Source: SIG653 sp045578045 (GTDB lineage Bacteria; Bacillota; Clostridia; Oscillospirales; CAG-382). From it: DNA of 8,160 nt. The stretch spans positions 1-8,160 of the forward strand of contig JAZNJM010000075.1 in NCBI GenBank assembly GCA_045578045.1, given 5' to 3'. A program made the position numbers and the translations under genes. This document shows, one piece after another, positions 1-5,263 of this stretch. The notes under the pieces were generated by a model. The model was not told where the DNA came from, did no database searches, and saw nothing but the letters and a program-made list of their open reading frames with translations. Numbering within the stretch: position 1 is the first letter of the stretch; every line of letters begins with the position of its first letter.

Positions 1-288
1 CGAATTTCTCCGCCTATGAGACCTCACGGGATAAACCAATACTCTTTCCTCGTCTACCTGCTCGGTTTACGCAATAGGGTTACGGTTACCTTTGGGACTT
101 CGTTGCCTTTTGCCAACTTATACGCCTATTACGCCTTCGTACCGAGTTTCTGTTCGTCAGGCTACGATTTCGCTATTGCTTCTTCTCTCCCACACCTCAC
201 GATGTGACACTTGCAAGACGCTTTTGAGATCGTTGGTAACTACGCCTCGGTGGACTTTCACCACAGAGCATTGATATGCCCGTCATAC
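1..288 (-). mobile_element. Group II intron, IIC type, 5' part (domain I onward), cut by the window edge
   Basis: Read on the minus strand, this begins GTATGACGGGCAT, close to the GUGYG start of bacterial group II introns. It continues with landmarks in the order I know from IIC introns such as the Oceanobacillus iheyensis one: a GGTGAAAGTCCACC hairpin (about 265-252), a GAGAGAAGAAGC-type segment, CCTGACGAACAGAAAC (about 163-148), GGCGTATAAGTTGGCAAAA (about 126-108), ACGAAGTCCC, and late in the fragment CCCGTGAGGTCT before the region where domains II-III normally lead into the domain IV reverse transcriptase. No reverse transcriptase is visible. It should lie beyond base 1, with domains V-VI after it. 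The intron starts exactly at the T-run of the gap terminator, the preferred site of IIC introns. The GTATG start differs from GUGYG at the third base. The assignment rests on remembered intron sequence, not on a covariance search. Confidence 0.85.
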
Positions 289-318
289 AAAAAACGGGTA
301 CAGACTAATCTGTACCCG
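289..318 (-). terminator. Intrinsic terminator of gap; group II intron insertion site
   Basis: On the minus strand this is a perfect 10-bp stem, CGGGTACAGA/TCTGTACCCG, with a 4-base loop, followed by six T and then immediately by the intron 5' end. It lies 34 bases past the gap stop codon. It would end gap transcription and also serves as the 5' exon of the intron. Confidence 0.9.
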
Positions 319-352
319 AAAATAATCGATTAAAATCTTTTAAAACACCAAA

Positions 353-1399
353 TTATGCAAGTTCTGCAAAGTATTTGATTGTTCTAACCATCTGGCTTGT
401 GTAGGAGTTTTCGTTGTCATACCAAGAAACAACCTGAACCTGATAGGTATCGTCATCAATCTTAGCTACCATTGTCTGTGTAGCATCAAAGATAGAACCG
501 TAGGTGCTGCCGATGATGTCAGAAGAAACGATTTCGTCTTCGTTGTAATCAAAAGATGCGGATTTTGCTGCTTTCATAGCTGCGTTGATACCTTCTTTTG
601 TTACGTCTTTGCCCTTAACAACAGCAACGAGAATTGTTGTTGAACCTGTAGGTGTGGGAACTCTCTGTGCAGAACCGATAAGTTTGCCGTTGAGCTCAGG
701 GATAACGAGACCGATAGCTTTTGCTGCGCCTGTTGAGTTAGGAACGATGTTTGCAGCGCCTGCTCTTGCTCTTCTGAGGTCGCCTTTTCTGTGTGGACCG
801 TCAAGAATCATCTGGTCGCCTGTGTATGCGTGAATTGTTGACATAATACCGCTCTGGATAGGAGCATATTCGTTAAGAGCCTTAGCCATAGGAGCGAGAC
901 AGTTTGTTGTGCAGGATGCAGCAGAGATTATTGTGTCTTCTGCTTTAAGAGTGTTTTCGTTAACGCCGAAAACGATAGTAGGAAGGTCATTTCCTGCGGG
1001 AGCAGAGATAACAACTTTCTTTGCACCTGCTTCGATGTGTGCTGATGCTTTTGCTTTGCTTGTGTAGAAACCTGTGCATTCGAGAACTACGTCAACACCG
1101 ATTTCGCCCCAAGGAAGGTTAGCTGCTTTTGCTTCTGCATAAATTGTGATTTCTTTGCCGTCAACTGTGATAGAGCCGCCGCAAACTTTTCCGTCTGCAT
1201 CTACGTTTTCTTTGTAGGATACTTTATCTGCAAGAGCATATTTGCCCTGAGCTGTATCATACTTGAGAAGGTGAGCGAGCATTTTAGGAGAAGTTAAATC
1301 GTTGATAGCAACTACTTCATAACCTTCTGCACCGAACATCTGTCTGAAAGCGAGACGGCCGATACGACCAAAACCATTAATTGCAACTTTTACTGACAT
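353..1399 (-). CDS. gap: Type I glyceraldehyde-3-phosphate dehydrogenase
   Basis: This cytoplasmic glycolytic enzyme oxidises and phosphorylates glyceraldehyde-3-phosphate to 1,3-bisphosphoglycerate with NAD. The 348-residue protein shows the N-terminal Rossmann motif NGFGRIGR (8-15), an Asp at 34 of the kind that selects NAD over NADP, and the catalytic ASCTTNC with Cys163. It also has a catalytic His at 190 in STIHAYTGDQ, the phosphate-binding LRRARAGAANIVPNSTGAAKA region (208-228) and RVPTPTGS (246-253). The C-terminal SWYDNENSYTSQMVR is normal for the family apart from N-S where W/M-G is common. It is slightly longer than the usual 330-335 residues, mainly through short loop insertions. 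The ATG has GGAGG (1408-1412) eight bases upstream. It has its own promoter and terminator, so it is probably a single-gene unit. The reading frame is intact despite the intron just downstream. Confidence 0.98.
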   Translation of the reverse strand: MSVKVAINGFGRIGRLAFRQMFGAEGYEVVAINDLTSPKMLAHLLKYDTAQGKYALADKVSYKENVDADGKVCGGSITVDGKEITIYAEAKAANLPWGEIGVDVVLECTGFYTSKAKASAHIEAGAKKVVISAPAGNDLPTIVFGVNENTLKAEDTIISAASCTTNCLAPMAKALNEYAPIQSGIMSTIHAYTGDQMILDGPHRKGDLRRARAGAANIVPNSTGAAKAIGLVIPELNGKLIGSAQRVPTPTGSTTILVAVVKGKDVTKEGINAAMKAAKSASFDYNEDEIVSSDIIGSTYGSIFDATQTMVAKIDDDTYQVQVVSWYDNENSYTSQMVRTIKYFAELA

Positions 1400-1446
1400 T
1401 TCAAATTCCTCCGAATTTATTATTTTTCTTTACTTTGCTGTTTGTT

Positions 1447-1475
1447 ATTCTATACCATTTATATCCAAAATACAA
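1447..1475 (-). promoter_or_regulatory. Candidate sigma-A promoter of gap
   Basis: On the minus strand a -35-like TTGTAT is followed after 17 bases by TAGAAT (5/6 to TATAAT), giving a leader of about 40 bases before the gap ATG. The -35 is weak (3/6). TATAGA, two bases earlier, is an alternative reading of the -10. Confidence 0.45.
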
Positions 1476-1544
1476 GTCGTTTTAATAAAATATTACACAA
1501 TTTTAAAAAAATAAATACAAATAGCTCAGCAAAGAAGAGTATTC

Positions 1545-1590
1545 CAAGAAAAAAACCTCAGGCAAAGGATTTTTGCACTAAGGTTTTTAT
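1545..1590 (-). terminator. Intrinsic terminator after the 105-codon gene
   Basis: The minus strand folds as AAAACCTTAGTGCAAA / TTTGCCTGAGGTTTT around a 5-base loop. The stem has about 15 pairs, one G-U wobble and one bulged base, and is followed by a T-rich run (TTTTTTTCTT). It lies about 50 bases past the stop at 1635 and separates that gene from gap. The stem is also flanked by T on the other strand, but no plus-strand gene needs it. Confidence 0.8.
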
Positions 1591-1634
1591 ATGAAATTTC
1601 AAAAAATTGATTTTTGAAAAATCACAATATTGTT

Positions 1635-1952
1635 TTATAGATCGTCTGCATCCTGAACGGGAACTTCATAGGCATCCATTGCCCTACCCGTATACATACC
1701 GAATGGATCGTATTTCGTGCTTTCTCTCTCATTATAAAGGTTTTCAATATCCAACTCTCTATCATCCCTAAGATTTTTTCGTGAATATGAAACGCTTCCG
1801 TTTTCGTCAAATTCATTAAAGCACGAGGATGTTCTCTTGCCCGGAAAATAATATTTTCCCATTTTGTTTATACCGTATATTCCCGTTAATGCTTCAGGTT
1901 GAGGTTTCTTTTTTCTCTTTGAGCTTTTTTCGTTAATATTCAAAGAACTCAT
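1635..1952 (-). CDS. Small hydrophilic protein of unknown function, 105 aa
   Basis: I do not recognise this family with certainty. The protein is soluble-looking and highly charged. It has a Lys/Arg-rich stretch at 8-16 (KSSKRKKKP), a middle rich in Asp/Glu/Arg/Ser, and an acidic end. The last third contains the pattern DPFGMYTGRAMDAYEVPVQD ending in DADDL. I associate such 'YTG...PVQDADDL' tails with small uncharacterised clostridial proteins, but this is from memory only. It has no signal peptide, membrane segment or enzyme motif. The start is supported by AAAGGA (1963-1968) ten bases upstream of the ATG, and the gene ends before a clear terminator. Another ORF overlaps it in a different frame, but that one lacks a ribosome site. 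That this is a real gene is likely. Its role is unknown. Confidence 0.75.
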   Translation of the reverse strand: MSSLNINEKSSKRKKKPQPEALTGIYGINKMGKYYFPGKRTSSCFNEFDENGSVSYSRKNLRDDRELDIENLYNERESTKYDPFGMYTGRAMDAYEVPVQDADDL

Positions 1953-2126
1953 AATATATTTTTCCTTTCATAATAACTGTCGCTATAAAAGCAAAGTCAA
2001 AACGCAATGGGAATTAAAGGTGGATAGTCAACCTTTTTCAATCCGTTTCCCAAGCCGCCGCTTTATAGGCTCGATAGTATTATATCGCCAAAACAGAAAA
2101 ATATACTTTTTGAAAAATGGAAAATT

Positions 2127-2945
2127 TTATTTATTCAAAATATTAACGTCTAACTTACTTGCGGGTATATTTATTTTTTCCTCAACAAATTTTTCTTTAA
2201 CGTTTTCGTTGATAAGATAATTAACGTCCCAATAATCACACGCATTAACCCAACAACGAGCTGTTATTTCAACACCGTTTTCTTTATATGCGCTAACAAC
2301 GGTCATTGGAGAAGGTTCTCTTAAAACCTTATCACAAGAATTTATAACGGAAGACATAAGCTCTTTGACACGGTCAACATTTTCTGTGTGTGCAACGGTA
2401 AAAGAAAAGCTAAGTCTTCTTGTTGAATATGAAGACGTATTTGAAATAACGTTTCCCGAAACCATACTGTTTGGAATAACTACCTTAACGTTATCGGGAG
2501 TGCTTACGGTTGTATAGAATATGCCAATGCTTTTAACCGTTCCCGAAGCATCGGGAGTTGTTATATAATCTCCAACCTCAAAGGGCTTGAAGATAAGAAG
2601 CATAAGTCCACCCGCAAAATTCGAAAGGCTTCCCTGCAACGCAAGACCTATTGCAACACCGCAAGAGCCGATAACAGCAATTATACTCGCTGTAGAAACC
2701 CCAAGAATTGCTATTGCCGTTACGACAACAACACCTTTCAGTACGAATTTTAACGTTGTTAAAATAAAACCTCTTGCAGTTTCGTCCATTTTTTGAATCC
2801 CTTTTCCTTTTTCAAGCAATTTAACGAAAAAGTTTGAGAGCTTCATACCAACAGCAACAACAATACACGCAATTACTATTTTAATAATAAGATCTGTTGC
2901 AAAAGCGGCAAACGTATTTAACGCTGTTTTTAAATAATCCATCAT
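2127..2945 (-). CDS. mscS: MscS-family small-conductance mechanosensitive channel
   Basis: This inner-membrane channel opens under membrane tension to release solutes on hypo-osmotic shock. From the ATG chosen here the protein has 272 residues, against 286 in E. coli MscS. Three membrane helices are visible: about 16-35, 61-82, and the pore helix 86-118. The pore helix carries the family signature GVAIGLALQGSLSNFAGG, rich in packed Gly/Ala. It is followed by KPFEVGDYI, the start of the cytoplasmic beta domain, then VVIPNS (156-160) and an alpha/beta C-terminal cage. Translation could be read from an upstream TTG at 2978, but that lacks a ribosome site. AAAGGA at 2952-2957 sits 6 bases from the ATG at 2945 and 9 bases from a second ATG at 2942, so either of these two is the real start. 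It follows the second PASTA-GHL10 gene by about 85 bases. No strong promoter is seen in the gap, so read-through is possible. Confidence 0.95.
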   Translation of the reverse strand: MMDYLKTALNTFAAFATDLIIKIVIACIVVAVGMKLSNFFVKLLEKGKGIQKMDETARGFILTTLKFVLKGVVVVTAIAILGVSTASIIAVIGSCGVAIGLALQGSLSNFAGGLMLLIFKPFEVGDYITTPDASGTVKSIGIFYTTVSTPDNVKVVIPNSMVSGNVISNTSSYSTRRLSFSFTVAHTENVDRVKELMSSVINSCDKVLREPSPMTVVSAYKENGVEITARCWVNACDYWDVNYLINENVKEKFVEEKINIPASKLDVNILNK

Positions 2946-2951
2946 CGTTTT

Positions 2952-2957
2952 TCCTTT
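2952..2957 (-). promoter_or_regulatory. Ribosome binding site that fixes the mscS start
   Basis: AAAGGA on the minus strand lies 6 and 9 bases before two adjacent ATG codons (2945, 2942). This rules in the short MscS form and argues against the TTG at 2978. Confidence 0.75.
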
Positions 2958-2978
2958 CTTTTCTTTATTTATACACAA

Positions 2979-3010
2979 AGCTATCGCTGTTTATTAAAAC
3001 AGCGACAGCT
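2979..3010 (-). terminator. Strong hairpin between the second PASTA-GHL10 gene and mscS
   Basis: This is a 14-bp stem with a 4-base loop. In minus-strand RNA all 14 positions pair, with one G-U wobble. In plus-strand RNA the same position is an A-C mismatch, so the hairpin probably works on the minus transcript. Its 3' side is followed only by TTTGTG, a poor T-run, so it may be a leaky terminator or an intercistronic stabiliser, not a full stop. Confidence 0.55.
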
Positions 3011-3031
3011 CTTTTTTTAATATTAAAAATA

Positions 3032-4630
3032 TCAGTATTCTATTTTTTTATTTCTAAGAGTTTTGAACAATGGGAGGAAATTCCTCATTTCCTGTTGAAC
3101 CCCTTCATTCGATGTTAATTTTGCAGTGAACATTCCGTATAAGGTTGCAACGGAGAATATACAGATACCATCAAATTTTTCAGTTGACTTAGCGTGTGCC
3201 AAATATTGTTTGAAAACGTTTTTGTTTTTTATAAATTCTCCCGATGGACTTGCAATATTACTTGCAGTCAAACCAACAATAAATTTTATACTCGGTTCTT
3301 TAACAAGTGCCTGCCAATTGGCAAGACAAGTTTTATATGGCTGTGTTGGATGTTCAAACCCCCAATAAATCTGAGGCATAATATAGTCAACGTATCCTTT
3401 ATTAGCGAGAATCGTATCAATATCAAGGAGACAAGCATTTCTTACGTTATTAATGTTTCCCGCGGGGGATATTCCGAAAAGAACGTTTTTATTTTCAGCT
3501 TTAATTGCTGAGTATAAGCCGCTTACAAGTTTATTTATATTATCTTTACGGAAAAGTTTACGGTCTCTGAAGCCAGATTTTGAGAAAACAGCATCATCAA
3601 ATTTGTCTGAAATTCCCGTTGGATAAAAATAGTCGTCAAGATGAACTCCGTCAACGTCATAGTTTCTGACAATTTCAGCTGCACCGTCTATTATCAGCTG
3701 ACGAACTTCTTCATACGCAACGTTGAGGTAGTAATAATTATTATGCCAATAAACGTAATTAGGATATTTTTTCGGATTATCATACCATTGTCTGAGAGGA
3801 TAAATTACGTTTATATTATTAATCGTATTTCTGTCGCCATAAGCTCTCATTGGGTTTATCCAAGCCTGAAAGCTGAGATTAAACTTATGTGCTTCTTCTA
3901 CCATAACCTTCAATGGATCATAAGAACCGTAAAGACCGTATGAACCAACAGCATAATTAGACCAAGGATAGTATTGAGAAGGATAGAAGCTATCTCCATA
4001 TGGACGAAGCTGAACGATAACAGTATTATATCCATCCTTCGCAAGAGCTTCGCAAAGATTTCCAAAAAGCTCTCTAAAAGATTCCTCAGCACGTTGTAAC
4101 CCCTCTGTTAAAACGCCTTGAAGGTCAAATTGGGATATCCAGACAGCTTTCATTATTTCATAGTTTAATGGAACGTAATCACTGTTTGCCCCTTGCTTAA
4201 CTTCGCCCCTTTCAGCAACTAAAGGATCAACGTATGGAACGTCAGGATCTCGAAAAGTTCCTTCTTTTCGGATTGTGATAAATATCATCGTTCCTTTTTT
4301 GACTGTTTCATTAGGTAGATAGTCAGTTTTTATAATAGAGCCAACGTCAATTTTATTGGTCATATCATATTCTTCTGTAACTTTAACCTTAAGTCCCAAG
4401 TTTTTAAGAAGCTCTTTTGCCTGTTCAATAGGAACGTTTGTCAAATCAGGCATTTTTACCGTATTGTCTGAATTAATATAATCATTTTCGTCAAAAGAAA
4501 TTTCTGCTTTGCTTGAAGCTCCTTCGCTTTGGGCTTCTGAGTTATTCGTTTCTGAGCCTCCGCCGCTACACCCAACAGCAGAAAGAAGCATCACAACTAT
4601 TAATAAAAACGAAATAATACGCTTTTTCAT
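3032..4630 (-). CDS. Lipoprotein with PASTA domain and GHL10 (DUF187) glycosidase-like domain, copy 2
   Basis: This is a predicted surface lipoprotein of 532 residues. A signal peptide (MKKRII then a hydrophobic core) ends at SAVGC, with the lipidated Cys at 21. A Ser/Glu-rich linker runs to about 55. A single PASTA domain (about 58-121) has the typical MPDLTNVPIEQAKELL opening, DYLP and the VKKGTMIFITI end. The GHL10 domain spans about 155-520, with KAVWISQFDLQ, NTVIVQLRPYGDSFYPS, FQAWINPMR, DGVHLDDYFYP (327-337, acidic residues likely catalytic), FGISPAGN and YVDYIMPQIYWG. The E. coli relative DigH (YddW) hydrolyses peptidoglycan glycans lacking stem peptides. That activity is inferred here, not shown. 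PASTA would anchor it to the wall. GAGGA (4637-4641) sits six bases before the ATG. No convincing own promoter was seen between the upstream terminator and the start. Roughly 70% identical by eye to the gene at 5264-6871. Confidence 0.92.
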   Translation of the reverse strand: MKKRIISFLLIVVMLLSAVGCSGGGSETNNSEAQSEGASSKAEISFDENDYINSDNTVKMPDLTNVPIEQAKELLKNLGLKVKVTEEYDMTNKIDVGSIIKTDYLPNETVKKGTMIFITIRKEGTFRDPDVPYVDPLVAERGEVKQGANSDYVPLNYEIMKAVWISQFDLQGVLTEGLQRAEESFRELFGNLCEALAKDGYNTVIVQLRPYGDSFYPSQYYPWSNYAVGSYGLYGSYDPLKVMVEEAHKFNLSFQAWINPMRAYGDRNTINNINVIYPLRQWYDNPKKYPNYVYWHNNYYYLNVAYEEVRQLIIDGAAEIVRNYDVDGVHLDDYFYPTGISDKFDDAVFSKSGFRDRKLFRKDNINKLVSGLYSAIKAENKNVLFGISPAGNINNVRNACLLDIDTILANKGYVDYIMPQIYWGFEHPTQPYKTCLANWQALVKEPSIKFIVGLTASNIASPSGEFIKNKNVFKQYLAHAKSTEKFDGICIFSVATLYGMFTAKLTSNEGVQQEMRNFLPLFKTLRNKKIEY

Positions 4631-4679
4631 ATCTGTTCCTCAATATTAAATATTCAATCCACTCTTTTGATAATACATT

Positions 4680-4734
4680 AAAAAAACGTATAATGCGCAT
4701 CGCCGCCATTTAAAATGAAACAGCAATGCGCATT
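4680..4734 (-). terminator. Intrinsic terminator after the 29-codon peptide gene
   Basis: The minus strand reads AATGCGCATTGCTG, a 15-base loop, then CGGCGATGCGCATT. All 14 positions pair, two of them as G-U, and seven T follow after a six-base spacer. It ends 46 bases short of the next start codon and isolates the small gene from the downstream lipoprotein gene. Confidence 0.8.
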
Positions 4735-4809
4735 TTAAGCAATTAACGTTTTTTATTCCAAACCTTTGTTTTCTTTCTTATAGCTTAAAGCTATAAAAGT
4801 TATTACTTA

Positions 4810-4899
4810 TTATCCGCAGCAGCAAACTATAATGATTGCAATGAGAATGATGATCCAGCAGTTTTGATTATTTCCAAAAAAGGAATCGAAGCAAGCCAT
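4810..4899 (-). CDS. Cys-rich hydrophobic microprotein, 29 aa
   Basis: ATG at 4899 opens a 29-codon frame ending in two successive TAA codons. The peptide has a short polar start (MACFDSFFGNNQNC), then Trp15 and an almost pure Ile/Leu/Val/Ala stretch (15-25), and ends Cys-Cys-Cys-Gly. There are five Cys in 29 residues. Three facts say it is a gene: a textbook AAGGAGG seven bases upstream, a strong dedicated terminator downstream, and a composition far from random AT-rich sequence. I recall short peptides of this Asn-Cys-Trp-hydrophobic-Cys shape in Clostridia, broadly like the small YjcZ-type spore-associated proteins of bacilli, but I cannot name a family. The hydrophobic stretch is short for a full membrane span, so it may insert shallowly or oligomerise. 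A possible mother-cell-type promoter upstream would fit a spore role, but this is speculative. Confidence 0.8.
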   Translation of the reverse strand: MACFDSFFGNNQNCWIIILIAIIIVCCCG

Positions 4900-4906
4900 A
4901 GTCAAT

Positions 4907-4913
4907 CCTCCTT
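4907..4913 (-). promoter_or_regulatory. Full-consensus ribosome binding site of the 29-codon gene
   Basis: AAGGAGG on the minus strand, with a 7-base spacer to the ATG at 4899, is the strongest Shine-Dalgarno sequence in the window. It is the main evidence that so short a frame is translated. Confidence 0.85.
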
Positions 4914-5025
4914 CCACAAAACGCAAAACCTTTGGAACGTTTTTATATTTTCAGCTTTGCGTGGCATCGGAGATAAACTTTTTTTAACGTTTCTTTGACC
5001 TTTCGTTTTTCTCCATACCTAATGC

Positions 5026-5054
5026 TATATTATGCGGAAGCGTTTGCCTGTGTG
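5026..5054 (-). promoter_or_regulatory. Speculative sigma-K-like promoter upstream of the 29-codon gene
   Basis: On the minus strand CACA is followed after 16 bases by CATAATATA, preceded by G. This fits the Bacillus mother-cell sigma-K pattern as I recall it (mACm, 16-17 bases, gCATAnnnTA). It would leave a leader of about 118 bases before the 29-codon ORF. Such degenerate motifs occur by chance, and no recognisable sigma-A promoter was found in this interval. Confidence 0.25.
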
Positions 5055-5061
5055 ATAAATT

Positions 5062-5262
5062 TTATTTTTTTACAATGAGAATACCCATACGGCTTATATA
5101 TCTGTTTGTAAGTCTTATTTCTCTGCCGTCTTCTTTAGCCTTAAGAATATGGTCATAACCAAAAGTATCAACATACTCTGCCTCAACTCTTTTTCCGTCT
5201 GGCCAGATTATCGTTGCTATATCACCAATATCCATAACGGCTTTTCCAATGAGTCTTCTCAT
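5062..5262 (-). CDS. Small basic protein of unknown function, 66 aa, coupled to the preceding lipoprotein gene
   Basis: I do not recognise the family. The product has no signal peptide or membrane helix. It alternates short hydrophobic and charged stretches (IGDIATIIWPDGKRVEAEYV, GREIRLTNRYISRM), which suggests a small all-beta, SH3-like fold. That is inference only. The ATG lies one base after the TAA of the PASTA-GHL10 gene (…TAT TAA T ATG), with no proper Shine-Dalgarno before it, so translation probably depends on coupling to that gene. An internal ATG at codon 10 (5235) has only a weak GGAAAAG upstream. If that is the true start, the product has 57 residues. It is the only minus-strand gene in the block with TAT, not TAC, in its Tyr-Val pair. 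No terminator is seen after it. Confidence 0.65.
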   Translation of the reverse strand: MRRLIGKAVMDIGDIATIIWPDGKRVEAEYVDTFGYDHILKAKEDGREIRLTNRYISRMGILIVKK

Positions 5263-5263
5263 A

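Noticed and set aside
16..274. Two overlapping plus-strand frames of about 60 codons at the left edge
   Set aside because: They lie antisense to the structured group II intron RNA, have no ribosome site and no protein-like composition.
585..833. Plus-strand frame of 82 codons
   Set aside because: It is the mirror of gap on the opposite strand. The GAPDH frame is unmistakable.
1982..2033. TTGACT boxes upstream of the 105-codon gene as promoter -35 elements
   Set aside because: The nearest -10-like hexamers sit at 18-19 bases, and the start would fall on the ribosome site itself. I do not trust it enough to list it.
2040..2126. Terminator search after mscS
   Set aside because: Only a 5-bp hairpin (2072-2087) without a T-run was found, so no terminator is claimed.
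3126..3943. Several plus-strand frames of 80-105 codons
   Set aside because: They are antisense to the second PASTA-GHL10 gene, lack ribosome sites, and similar shadows recur over the paralog at 5582-6399.
4670..4675. TATTAT as the -10 of a promoter for PASTA-GHL10 copy 2
   Set aside because: The matching -35 position is GCGCAT inside the terminator stem, with no resemblance to TTGACA.
4779..4795. Short palindrome TATAGCTT-A-AAGCTATA after the microprotein stop
   Set aside because: It has a 7-bp A/T-rich stem with no T-run of terminator quality. The real terminator is at 4680-4734.
4914..4964. Possible leader hairpin before the microprotein (GCAAA/TTTGC with outer CCAC/GTGG), as a riboswitch or thermosensor
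   Set aside because: It has only 6-7 continuous pairs, a large loop and a four-base bulge. The Shine-Dalgarno stays free, so there is no case for control.
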